DNA of 64,000 nucleotides. Origin: Aspergillus flavus (taxonomy: Eukaryota; Ascomycota; Eurotiomycetes; Eurotiales; Aspergillaceae). Every line of letters starts with the position of its first letter. Positions within the stretch are counted from its first letter, which is position 1. Positions 1 through 10,122 of the stretch are shown in pieces. The stretch spans positions 1,488,001 to 1,552,000 of the forward strand of contig NC_092410.1 of the NCBI RefSeq assembly GCF_009017415.1, in the 5' to 3' direction. Both the position numbers and the translations under genes were made by a program. Below the pieces are notes generated by a model, which ran no database searches, was not told where the DNA came from, and saw only the letters and a list, made by a program, of their open reading frames with translations.

Positions 1-1016
1 TGATAGGGTAGGATCAGCCTTCCAAGTCTCCTTTACAGACTCTTTTTGTATACCCTGAGAGCACAAAGTTCAATAGATCGACCTATCCATCGAGACTCTT
101 GAAGATTAGTTCTCCGGAAATTGTTTCCGTGACAAGGATTGGATGTTGGTTGTGTTTTAAGTATCTTCTATTTATGAATAGTTCTGCAATAGTGTGTGCG
201 CCACGGCTGAATCTGGGATCTGCAGATCATCCGCAGTACAGACGATACGATGGTTTTTTTCGGATTTGATTCGGTCTTACTGTCGGGGAAGATTTCTTCA
301 GGAATTATTTGATTTTCAGAATCTTCTCGTCGTTCGAACTTTGTGCATATGCTATGGCAAAGGTTCGGGCCGATAGAATTCGTGGACGTGAGATTAACAC
401 CTATCTTAAATTCGCCTACAGCTATACACCACCAAAACTAGATTTTTTTAGACCGATATTATACAAGAAAAAGATGGAACAGCTGTATAGTCCTATTATA
501 TATGTTCACTCATATATTGGCCTAGATTGTTTCTGTATTGAATTCGATTTTGATATTCTCTTTAGTACAATCAAGCTGAAGTAGAAATCTCCAGGAATGT
601 AACTAATTACAAGAATCCAGGGCTATCCTTGCGCGGCTATTGTACTAAAATTCCAGTAAGTGGAACAATATAATTATAATATACAAGATACTTCATGTTG
701 ACCTCTAGAGTGTTAAGAGTATATATCACTAATCAAAACCGACTTCCCCTCCATCTGCACGATGATACAACCAATGCGACGTCACCCCACCGAACAGCAC
801 ATCAATCATCCGTCCACAGGTTAAATATCAATAACCTAACTTGTAATCTTCTTCCTCTTAGGTAGATAAATTAACCACACAAACTCAATATTCTATCCCA
901 ACATCAACTCAATACCAGCACATCTACTACCACTACCGCCTACACTGTATAACACCCCTCACCCCGCTTCCATCACTTCTACTTCCATCAGCTATACAAC
1001 CAACTCCGCCAACACA
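1..1016. other. Intergenic region and promoter of the Tm-1-like gene
   Basis: No convincing gene; the short ORFs lack codon bias and recognisable content. The last 250 bases are C/A-rich, like a fungal 5' leader, and hold the CRE-like word at 775-784. Confidence 0.6.
775..784 (-). promoter_or_regulatory. CRE-like word TGACGTCGCA upstream of the Tm-1-like gene
   Basis: The minus strand reads TGACGTCGCA, about 235 bases before the start codon of the UPF0261 gene. The identical ten bases occur on the plus strand at 7840-7849 before the partner TIM-barrel gene. TGACGT is the core bound by bZIP factors of the ATF/CREB type. A role in co-regulation is inferred. Confidence 0.45.
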
Positions 1017-2300
1017 ATGAATAACAAAATGCAATCCCCCACAATCCTCCTCCTAGGAACCTTCGACACCAAAACTCCCGAATTAACCTACACCCACCAA
1101 ACCCTCCTCACCCAAACCCCGCAACCAAACATCCTAGTCCTAGACGTCAGCCACCACCCCCCACCAACAACAACAACAACCTCAACAACCGACCTAAATA
1201 TCACCCACACAATCCCCCAAAAAGACCTGCCGGCCCCACGAGCCGAATACATCAAAGCCGCCTCCGAGCACGCCACCACCATCGTCGCAGACCTGTACAA
1301 GGCGAACAAAATCCACGGCATTATTTCCATAGGCGGATCATGCGGGACGAATATCGCGACGGCGGCGATGCGGAATGCCCTTCCTGTTGGGTTCCCGAAA
1401 CTGATGGTCTCGACGATGGCGAGCGGAGATGTCAAGCCGTATGTTGAGGAGACAGATGTAACGATGATGTATAGCGTTGTTGATATTGCGGGGAGGAATT
1501 GGATTCTGGAGGGGATATTGCGGAATGCTGCGTGTGCCATATTTGGGATGGCGGGGGGATATTATGAATCTTTGCTGAAGTCTCAGAGTCATAGAGAGGG
1601 TGGTAATGGGGGTTCCCGGGGAAAGAAGAGGGTTGGGATTACTATGTTTGGGGTGACGACGCCGGGGGTGGATCGCATTCGAGCCCATTTAGAGGATGTC
1701 TACGGGTTTGAGGTCTATGTGTTTCATGCGACGGGGGCTGGGGGCAAGGCGATGGAACGGCTGATACGGGAAGGGCAGCTGGATGCTGTTGTGGATTTGA
1801 CGACAAGTGAGGTTGTTGATGAGGTTATGGGGGGTGTGCTCTCTGCTGGGCCGGAGCGGTTGGTTGCTGCTGCGAGGGCAGGCATTCCGCAGGTGGTCAG
1901 TGTTGGGGCTTGCGATATGGTCAATTTTGGACCACGAAATACCATCCCCGAGCGGTATGAGGGACGGTTGATCTATGAGCATAATCCGACGGTAACGTTG
2001 GTGAGGCCCAATGCTGAGGAGACGGTGGAGGTGGCCAAATTTATTGCGGAGAAGTTGAGGTCTTGTGCTGTCAAGCCGGAGTTGATTCGTTTGGTGCTTC
2101 CTACTGGGGGAATTAGTATGATTGATACCCCTGGACAGCCATTTTATGATCCCGAGGTCGATGAGGTGTTGTTTCTTACGTTGGAGAAGGAGTTGGATGG
2201 GACTGGTATTTCTATTCTTAGGGACCCGAGAGCTATCAATGATCCCGAGTTTGCGGTCAGTGTGGCGGATATGCTGGGAGATTTGGTCAAATCATTGTAA
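1017..2300 (+). CDS. Tm-1-like ATP-binding domain protein (UPF0261 family)
   Basis: A single-exon gene for a 427-residue protein matching the UPF0261/Tm-1 N-terminal family. Visible marks are the N-terminal LLLGTFDTK strand (residues 11-19), the glycine-rich GGSCGTNIATAA stretch (about 106-117), the long conserved block PKLMVSTMASGDVKPY (about 127-142) followed by a DVTMMYSVVDIAGRN segment, and a second nucleotide-binding-like domain with HATGAGGKAMERL. In plants this domain is the N-terminal half of Tm-1, fused to a TIM barrel; here the barrel is a separate gene at 8023-9082. The molecular activity of the fungal proteins is not established. Residues 45-60 are a low-complexity His/Pro/Thr insert. 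The first ATG is used; a second Met follows at residue 5. Family assignment is firm, function is not. Confidence 0.88.
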   Translation: MNNKMQSPTILLLGTFDTKTPELTYTHQTLLTQTPQPNILVLDVSHHPPPTTTTTSTTDLNITHTIPQKDLPAPRAEYIKAASEHATTIVADLYKANKIHGIISIGGSCGTNIATAAMRNALPVGFPKLMVSTMASGDVKPYVEETDVTMMYSVVDIAGRNWILEGILRNAACAIFGMAGGYYESLLKSQSHREGGNGGSRGKKRVGITMFGVTTPGVDRIRAHLEDVYGFEVYVFHATGAGGKAMERLIREGQLDAVVDLTTSEVVDEVMGGVLSAGPERLVAAARAGIPQVVSVGACDMVNFGPRNTIPERYEGRLIYEHNPTVTLVRPNAEETVEVAKFIAEKLRSCAVKPELIRLVLPTGGISMIDTPGQPFYDPEVDEVLFLTLEKELDGTGISILRDPRAINDPEFAVSVADMLGDLVKSL

Positions 2301-4050
2301 CTCATATGTGACAATGTATCATGACATATGTAAGGGATAATGAAATAAGCACTATGTACGTGATGGATACGTTAATGTTACAGATCACTATACCTGACAT
2401 ATGATATCCGATTGACAGTGTTGACACATTGCTATTTTTATTCCAGCAAGGTTTCTAATCACCTAGACCCACCATATCTCCTTATGCGAAAGAAAGTTTG
2501 TGTGGAAGGCTGGGCGAAATAATAGAATCTCCTGTATTGGAGTTTCAAGGAACTTTATAAAAATTGAATTATCTACTTTGGTTGCTTATACAATGATATG
2601 GTATATAAAGATCATAAATTGTCCTATTGAATCTTGTATCCTCCGCACAGCTGGCAGAAATCCCATAGAAGTTCTGAAGGGAACGATATACAACCAGCCT
2701 CACAGAGATCAGTAGGATACTTTCGCACCCCAGGACATTAAAGTGCCGATCTATTGTATAGTATCTTTAAACCATAGAATATCGCCTATTTCGATCCTTG
2801 CTTGGAATCTTCTTACCGGAGATATTTAAACTCACCATTTGTATAAAGATGTTTACTACCTCTGCTTAAACTAATCGCTTCATGTTTAGCTGTCCGAGAT
2901 GACGGATTTCGGGGACGATCCTAATATGGATTCTGCGGATAAAGAGGGAATTCTCAAGGCTGTTACGGAGGTAAAAACAGGTGATTGATAGCATTGACAA
3001 GAAGTGTTCGGAGGGGCAGTAAATGAGGGTCGTTGGTTTGTGCTGGGATTAAGGTTGAAAGTGTGTGTTCAATCATATTGTGGGAGAAGGGTTTTACTAG
3101 AGAATGAGTTGGATCTGTCAGTCTAGTAGTTGGTATCAAGTTTGGCTATTCCCAATTTGGGAATTTCACTGTAGGGAATCCCCTGTTATAAGCAATTTGA
3201 ATCGCTTGCTGAATTAGTTGTTTATAACGGGGGTTTACCGTAGTAGTAGAAAAGATGGATACAGTATGCCAGGAATGTAGGGCTGTGTGTCAGGAGAGCC
3301 TGTTAGCTCCTCTTTGATTTAGTGAGACTCACTATCTCTCGTTTAGGAAACTTTTATAAACATTTAAAATTTCCCTGTGTAGGGATTAAATGTTCCTATT
3401 TAAATCCCATACCACAGTTGCTTCATACTCGATACAACTAGCTGGCAAAAATTCCTAAAAAGAAATGATATACAAACACACCCACAGCTATCAGCTTGGC
3501 CCTTTTCGCACTCGGCCACAGTAGGGTAAACCAAGAGCTTACTTGCTTCGTTTACGACGTGGCTCTGTGGCTATCCTCGCACTCTCTACATTGTTTTTAT
3601 CGGCTCAGTGTGCCATCCTTGAATATTCGCTTACTAGGGCTGTAGTAAAGTTTGTGGGATTTGAAATCATGCTCTGCATTTTCATGTATAGTAAAGTAAA
3701 GACACCGTTATGGTATTTTCTGAGAGTAGTGTTCGAATTAAGATTGAGGACTATAGTGTTGTATACTGAATATTTTGATCCAGTCTTTACGGTTTGATAT
3801 CCTGGTCTCATGAGCTGAACCCTAGATTAATAATAGTAGTAGCAGTCCCTCATGTGCATTCTTCAGACTAGTTATCCAGACTAAGCATGATGAAGACCGC
3901 GTGCCAAACGCTTCATATCAACCTTTCAACTGGACTTGCAATTTATGCCAAAAATGGCTGACATAACTTCAGAGTTTCCCTACCATATTACAACCGAAAC
4001 CCCCCACTGGCCATATCACATCCAAATCACATACTATCAGTACCCGTCAC
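2301..4050. other. Intergenic region with an inverted repeat
   Basis: No gene found; the short ORFs look random and the DNA is A/T-rich. The notable element is the imperfect inverted repeat at 3168-3246. Confidence 0.55.
3168..3246. repeat. Imperfect inverted repeat, possible MITE or TIR remnant
   Basis: The left arm contains CCCCTGTTATAAGCAA and the right arm contains TTTATAACGGGGG, so the arms pair over about 12 bases with one mismatch and extend imperfectly outward. A near-palindrome ATTCCCAATTTGGGAAT lies just upstream. CCCCGTTATAA-type ends resemble those of small fungal DNA elements of the pogo/Fot1 kind. That link is inference; a chance hairpin is possible. Confidence 0.35.
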
Positions 4051-5028
4051 TTATCGGCTCCAAACATCATCATGCGTCGACTGGCCCGGCTGCGGCAACT
4101 GATGAGTAGGCCGATCATCACCCACATTTCCATTCGCGTTTGCATGCTCCTCACCCTCCTCCTGATCCTCTGCACCAGAAATCCTGATAAATCGATTTGT
4201 ATTTGCTCTCCCCATCCAACCTGGGCTGCGATTCAGCTGCGAGCTCGCGATCTACAATATTCAGCCCATCAATCCATAGCCAATCGGCACCAGAAGAGCC
4301 AAGAAGCAGAGTGAGACAAATGTAATTGAGACATACCTTGACAACCAAAATCAAAACCGCAGCCCAGAGCACCATCCACGCGGCGCCCTTATCCTCCTGC
4401 TCCCACGGCCCCAAACAAGCCCTGGCATACCCAATCTGTTCCACACAGGCATCGTCGTCGTGGGTCCTGTCCTTGAATGGCCATGCTCTATCCTTGACAC
4501 TTCTGAATCCGCAGCAATGTAAGCTATCCTGGATAGCGCGTATGGCGCGCGAATCCTTGTTGTGGTAGTAGGATTGCCATTGGTTGTTTAGCTGGCAGAC
4601 TAGAAGGTCCGGGGCGAAGAGATAGGTTAGGGCGAGAGTTGCAAGGCCGGATGGGAGGATTGTGAGAAGGTAGGAGATTACAGAGGTTATGAAGCGGTTT
4701 CGGAAGGTCGGGGTGTTGGCGCCTGTTGTGGATTGGTTGGAGAGGAATCTGGCTAGGAATAAGAGAATTGGGGTTAAAATGGGTAGAATTGTTGTGGTTG
4801 CTGAAAGGGAAATTGGGAGGGGGAGGTAAAGGGTGGTAGTCCTCGCCCAGGCGATACTGTTTTTGGTTTGTTTGTTAGTGTTTTTGTTTTGTTGGGGTTG
4901 GAGATGGGTGACATACGCGCCGAGGATAATGGAGATGGTTGTACACTGTTTGTGGTTTGTTAATTTCATCTGCTTTTACTTGGTGTTGGGAGTCGTACCA
5001 GAAAGAGAAAGGGTAGGAGGAGCTGCAT
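4051..5028 (-). CDS. Tetraspanin-like membrane protein
   Basis: Four exons by inspection: complement of 4999-5028, 4917-4945, 4337-4856 and 4051-4251, giving 259 residues. The first two tiny exons build the first membrane segment (MQLLLPFLFL joined to CTTISIILGAIAW). Segments 2 and 3 follow (LSATTTILPILTPILLFLA and ITSVISYLLTILPSGLATLAL). A large extracellular loop carries the HCCGF motif that defines tetraspanins, with further Cys at ACVEQ and RACLG. The fourth segment is AAWMVLWAAVLILVVK. The last exon is a polar acidic tail ending in DDVWSR. Fungal tetraspanins act in plasma-membrane or septal microdomains; which subgroup this is cannot be told. The 30-base first exon is the weakest part of the model; the donor and acceptor are canonical and in phase. 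Confidence 0.75.
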
Positions 5029-5526
5029 TGTTGCTAGTGAGTAGACTTGAGACGAAATTCTTTGACGAGATCCAGTCTTACAGTTAGTTGAAAGAAAGTC
5101 AACAATGAAGATGGGAGAAGTGATGAGTTCGATCATGTGCGGGGTCATACCGTAAGAGACTGTGACATGCAGGGACTGCATAGCCCTACATATGAACAAG
5201 TACTCGATGATACTACAATGACAAGGGTCTCTCAGAGCACGAAACAAAGGTATATTGCGATGGTTATGTCAACTTATTCTAGGAACATTCCAACCCCAGG
5301 TACAAATGGAACCATATCAAGGAAGAAGAACTAACAAGAGGAAGCACCAAGAAACGAAAAGAAAGAACCAGTCTATCTATAAAAAGGCCAAAACAACGGT
5401 CATCTCGATACATTTTTGCTCCTACTCGGGCTAGGGAAGATCGTTCCCTCACCCCAAGTATAGCCTCGTTTGCTCTCATGAAATCATCAAGATGCCAACT
5501 TCCCGCAGAGAACACTCCAATGTGGA
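5029..5526. other. Intergenic region
   Basis: Between a minus-strand 5' end and a minus-strand 3' end; nothing further recognised. Confidence 0.5.
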
Positions 5527-6303
5527 TTAGAAGATCAGCCCAACCCACACTGGATCTTGGTCAAGAAACCTGTCTGCATCAGATACAGTCAGAGCTCTCC
5601 TGAATGAGAAGATGGGATCTGCCTCTCGACATCTTCTCAATGCTCTTTGACAGATGGCGAAGATCGCCACGGTGGAGAATCCACAGACAGCCTGATAGTA
5701 TGCTGCCCCCGCAGCCCCAGCCTTCGACGTGGTGATGATGACTTTCACCGCGTTGTCCCTGCCTTGTACAATATTAAAATAGTACAGCGGGATGCCAACG
5801 TCGTCTCCATAGATATCCTTGGAAAAGAGGTGTCCGAGACAGATCTGAGGTGTTTCAAGACGCATTGGTTCCTGGACTGGCTGCAAGGGACGGTGCTGGG
5901 TGTCGATTGGCCAAATCCAATCGAAGAAGGTCCTCAGCGTGTCCATTTCACTCCGCAGGAAATGCTTCAACAGTCGGTACATGAAGAAGCGGTACAATTC
6001 ATGAGAGAATTGTACGTGGAAAGTGATGATGTTCACCACGTGCAAGGAACAGGGGGTTGAGACGGTGTAATAGGCATCACTGTTGAGTGGAACGGATGCC
6101 AGGTCATCACAACTGAGCAGTCTGGTAACGTCCGATATACTGCTCAGGGAATCGTCTCTTGAAAGATCGGGATGAAGTTCACCCCGAGGTTCTAGAGCTC
6201 CTGATGTCGGGTAGGTTTGCCGGCCAGCCGACTCAGGGATACTCTTTGGTGTCTGTCCATCGACTGGACTCCAAATTGCACCAGTTAGTCTTATCTGCGA
6301 CAT
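5527..6303 (-). CDS. Hypothetical protein, 258 residues
   Basis: A single open frame from MSQIRLTGAIW to DQDPVWVGLIF. No domain recognised. The N-terminal 60 residues are Pro/Ser-rich and polar. The middle is rich in aromatic residues and His (for example VVNIITFHVQFSHELYRFF) and could be a folded core. A segment AGAAGAAYYQAVCGFSTVAIF is hydrophobic enough to be a membrane helix. Length and composition favour a real gene over a chance ORF, but the other strand is also open for 137 codons, so this is moderate. It lies between the two Tm-1-like genes with no obvious link to them. Confidence 0.45.
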   Translation of the reverse strand: MSQIRLTGAIWSPVDGQTPKSIPESAGRQTYPTSGALEPRGELHPDLSRDDSLSSISDVTRLLSCDDLASVPLNSDAYYTVSTPCSLHVVNIITFHVQFSHELYRFFMYRLLKHFLRSEMDTLRTFFDWIWPIDTQHRPLQPVQEPMRLETPQICLGHLFSKDIYGDDVGIPLYYFNIVQGRDNAVKVIITTSKAGAAGAAYYQAVCGFSTVAIFAICQRALRRCREADPIFSFRRALTVSDADRFLDQDPVWVGLIF

Positions 6304-8022
6304 TGTAACGTCGAAAGAGTTTTCCGGATCTAATGTCCTAAGAACAAAAGGTTAGTTGCACTTCCACCAAGGTGCCCGCAAAGAAACACATACTAATGAT
6401 AATAAGCTAGGGAAGCGCAATACTTGAAGATTTTGACTGTTTCGCTTATATGATGCCAGAGTCTTTGAGTCAATGACCACTGAGTTGATAGTCGAGAAGA
6501 AGAGACGAAGATAGAGGAGGGAGAAACGATTGCCTTTTATGGCCATGGCTGGATGGATGCCTACCCTTCCAGAAACACTGGAAAAGACATTTCTGAGAGA
6601 ATGGCAGACATTCAAGCATGAAAATTGTTATGTGTCGTCCATTTCGCAGCTAATTTTTGAACATTGTGAGAGCCTGCAACGAGTGCTATCGGAGTCATTT
6701 TTCCATGTAAAATGTCGATAAAAATCTCTAAAACCCATCCACAGTCAATATACCTAGTCTAGAAGACCATTGACACTTTTATCGCGGTCAAATAGCTGTC
6801 CTGGTTGTTGATTTTGATCTCGACAAAAATGAGGTTGAAAATTGCAAATCTGAGATATCATGGCAAGTTCCGCCAAACTTCCAGAGGTTGCTTCCCAGGG
6901 TCTGAATATATGGCCAGCCTGGTTATGATTTGGCCTGGAGTGTGTAACTGTGTGTAACCGAGTAGGTGGCGATCTTGTATTTATTCATTTAATCATTATT
7001 ATTTTTTATGCTCTTATTGATTTTCTCTCTTTATTTATTTATTTTTATTTCTCTTTTTAATTATTATTTTTTTTTTGTTCTGTTCGATCCCCTTCATGAT
7101 GGTAGGACATGATAGACGAGGAGACAGGTTGACAGTGACACATCCCGTCTCAGAACCTGTACAAAGAGTCTGTACTGAATAAAGGCACGAAACCACTGTT
7201 AATAATGAAGTAGGGTCAGGAAGCGGAGTAGTAGATGAGCAAATACTTCCTGAGTCTAGAATGCATAGATCAGCACAAGCAACCCCTCGCTCTTTGACAT
7301 CAACTTTGTGAAGCTTGCCACCTTGTTCTGTAGGCATGGTGTATCTTTATTAATAACTGAATATTGCTTTTTTATATTTTATCTTTTTTTTTTTTTTGGG
7401 AGGGGGGCTTGCCAGATCAGTATAAATTATAATATCAGTTCATGCCTCAGGCACCGACATTAGCCCTAGAAGGCACGGTTGTCTATTCCTTTGGCAGCAC
7501 TACATCCTGCTATTTAGGGAGTGAGTTTATTAGAGCGAGGGCTAATGCCTTAGTCTTCTCCTGGTACTTCTGTAAAAGTAGATATTATTACCGATGCCAC
7601 TGCTCATTTCCCGTGTGCTTATTCCAAGGAAACCCTACAGAAAATATATATCCCACATAACAGCCCTCTACAAACCAACTAGAACAAATTCATATTCCAA
7701 AATCAAGCCTTTAGACTGTCCTTTATAGCCTCAATAATACAAGTACTTCATAAACCATATATGTCTCCATTTATAAAAGTTCGTTGATATACAGCACGTA
7801 CATAGTAATGCAAAAGATTAATAAGATAGGTTAAAAAAATGACGTCGCAACGAAGGTGGGGTTGAAGAATGAGTTGTTTACTCCGTATTTAACGTCACAA
7901 TCAGACCACGTTCAATCTCCTTCTTTTACTCTCTGATAAACTAAACCTAACCTTCCTCACATACACCTCTAACCCAGAAAACACCATTATCATTCTCTCA
8001 AGAGTCAAGACAACCAAACAAA
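6304..8022. other. Intergenic region and promoter of the TIM-barrel gene
   Basis: No supported gene. It holds low-complexity T-rich stretches (about 6990-7075 and 7380-7400). Upstream of the following gene it carries the CRE-like word at 7840-7849 and a further TGACGT core on the minus strand near 7880. Confidence 0.55.
7840..7849 (+). promoter_or_regulatory. CRE-like word TGACGTCGCA upstream of the TIM-barrel gene
   Basis: Ten bases identical to the word on the minus strand at 775-784, lying about 175 bases before the start codon at 8023. A GGTGGGG word is nearby in both promoters. Shared regulation of the two Tm-1-like genes by a bZIP factor is inferred. Confidence 0.45.
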
Positions 8023-9082
8023 ATGCCCCGCCCAACCACCCGCCAAGAAGTGCTGGATCGTCTCCGCAAAACCGTCGCGGATGGGAAGATCATTGTTGGT
8101 GCTGGTGCTGGTAATACTTTCTCTGATATTATATTTTGAGTTAGAGTTATATATATTATAATAGGCTAACGGATTGAAATACAGGAATTGGCTTAACTGC
8201 CAAGTTTATTGAAAAGGGCGGCGCGGACCTCATCCTTGTGTATAACTCGGGCCGGTTCCGTATGGCTGGTCGAGGGTCGTTGGCGGGGATGATGCCTTAT
8301 TCTGATGCTAATCAGGTTGTTGTTGAAATGGTAATATCCTATTTATTATATATCTATTCTACGAATGATATCGATATACCGTTGCCTACACACCCACCTT
8401 GTCCTCAGCTCAAGCAATGAACTCTACCAATACGGACACCAACTTACAACGAAACTAACACAATGAATATAAAAAGGCCTCCGAAGTCCTCCCCATCGTC
8501 GAAAACACCCCCGTCCTAGCCGGAGTCTGCGGCACCGACCCTTTCCGTGACATGCGCACTTTCCTCACCGAACTGCGCCGGCTCGGCTTCATCGGTGTCC
8601 AAAATTTCCCCACAGTAGGGCTCATCGACGGCAAGTTCCGCCAGAACCTCGAGGAAACCGGTATGGGCTACGACCGGGAGGTGGAGATGATTCGGATCGC
8701 GCACGAGATGGACCTCGTCACGACGCCGTACGCCTTTACCGTGGATGAAGGTGAGCGGATGGCGCGCGCCGGCGCGGACATCATTGTCGTCCATGTGGGG
8801 TTGACGACGTCTGGGACGATTGGCGCGCAGACGGCGCTATCCTTGGATGACTGTGTTACCATCATTCAGGAGATTAGGGATGCGGTTGTGAAGATTAATC
8901 CGGAGATTATTGTGCTGTGCCATGGTGGGCCGTTGGCGGGACCTAAAGATGCGGAGTATGTGTTGAAGAGGACGAAGGGTGTGCATGGGTTTTATGGCGC
9001 GAGTAGTATGGAGAGATTGCCAGTGGAGATGGCCATTCAGGAGAATGCGGAGGCGTTTAAGAAGTTGCAGGTTAATGTTTAG
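8023..9082 (+). CDS. Tm-1-like TIM-barrel protein (PEP-hydrolase-like family)
   Basis: Three exons (8023-8110, 8185-8330, 8477-9082) give 279 residues. The chain begins [14 protein letters not shown] and runs through [72 protein letters not shown] and [13 protein letters not shown] to [12 protein letters not shown], the repeating strand and loop pattern of a TIM barrel. It matches the family of predicted phosphoenolpyruvate-hydrolase-like barrels that forms the C-terminal half of plant Tm-1. With the UPF0261 gene at 1017-2300 it makes the complete domain set as two polypeptides. The reaction is not known. The third exon's acceptor (AAAAAG) is weak but preserves frame and the conserved sequence. 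Confidence 0.87.
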
Positions 9083-10122
9083 TATGACTCTTTTTTTCGT
9101 TCGGGTGTATTGGGGTGATGCAAATTGTATGTATGCCGCTGCAGGCAAGTTTACCGATTGCAATTATGAATATACCCGTCTTCTCGGTTTGTCACCGGGC
9201 CATAGGCACCGTCTCGGCTATGTTTAATGCCTTCTAGATGCCATCCTTGGCCAGCAAGCCAATCGTGAATTGGCAAGGCTAAGCATTTATCGGCTCCCCA
9301 CTTTCAGACTTGATTGTTGGAGGGTTGAGAGACAAGCACGACAAGCATTTTCATACTTTCCCAACATGGCACTCTTTAGCGCTGCCCCGTGGAGTCCCGG
9401 ATATGACGATGGGCAAATGTGTGGAGGGAAAATGAGAAACTGTGGGGTTGTTTACCCGAAGTTGTCCCGGTAAGGGCTAAATCTACGGAGTACGTCACGA
9501 CACGAACACCTTCTCTAAAAATTTGTGATGGAAATTAGTTTTGAACAGTTGTTGATAACCAAAAAGTGTTCGTCTATGGCATACAGCGATGTTTGAACAA
9601 AGGAATACAGTAGACACGAAGAACCATTCGGCATACCGACCATAGGAAGCGTACGGGGATTGAACCCGAATATCCTGTTGCGGTAACCGATATGGTGGGA
9701 ACTTTCCGAAGTCAAGCAATTTTCAGGCTCTTCTCTATCGGCCGGCAACAAAGCCGTATTACCCGAGCCACCACTCCGAGAAAATAATCGGAGGTCCGAC
9801 CATATCGTCATATGGTCATCTACTGAGAAATCAGCCTGTATAGTGGGCTCGCCGCTCGGCTGAAGCCCGTATTGATGAAGCTAATGGAGCCAGTCATGAT
9901 TCATGACACCGCATTAGTCGCTAGTCATTCTTTGAAAGTCAATCATACTCGGCTTCCAGCAATATAACATCCCACGAGTGGATCTGCGAGCTCTCTGGGG
10001 CCCCTCTGGAGTATCTCCGGGGTGGGATGCTCGAAGAAATGCCTCAAATAACGACAATTAAAGAGAGAAGCCATGCCTTCCCGAGTCTTAATTGAACCCA
10101 AGAATCTCGACATCCCGTCGTC
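9083..10122. other. Intergenic region and promoter of the GH3 gene
   Basis: No supported gene. A GGCTAAA word (XlnR-type GGCTAR) lies at 9475-9481 and a three-box SYGGRG cluster at 9995-10022. Confidence 0.55.
9995..10022 (+). promoter_or_regulatory. Three CreA-type SYGGRG boxes at 11-bp spacing
   Basis: CTGGGG (9995-10000), CTGGAG (10006-10011) and CCGGGG (10017-10022) all match SYGGRG, the site of the carbon-catabolite repressor CreA, and all face the same way. They start exactly 11 bases apart and end about 100 bases before the GH3 start codon. Glucose repression of the GH3 gene is inferred. Confidence 0.55.

Noticed and set aside
9640..9700. tRNA-like T-arm on the minus strand (CGGGTTCAATCCCCG)
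   Set aside because: No matching acceptor stem, D-arm or anticodon arm could be placed around it.
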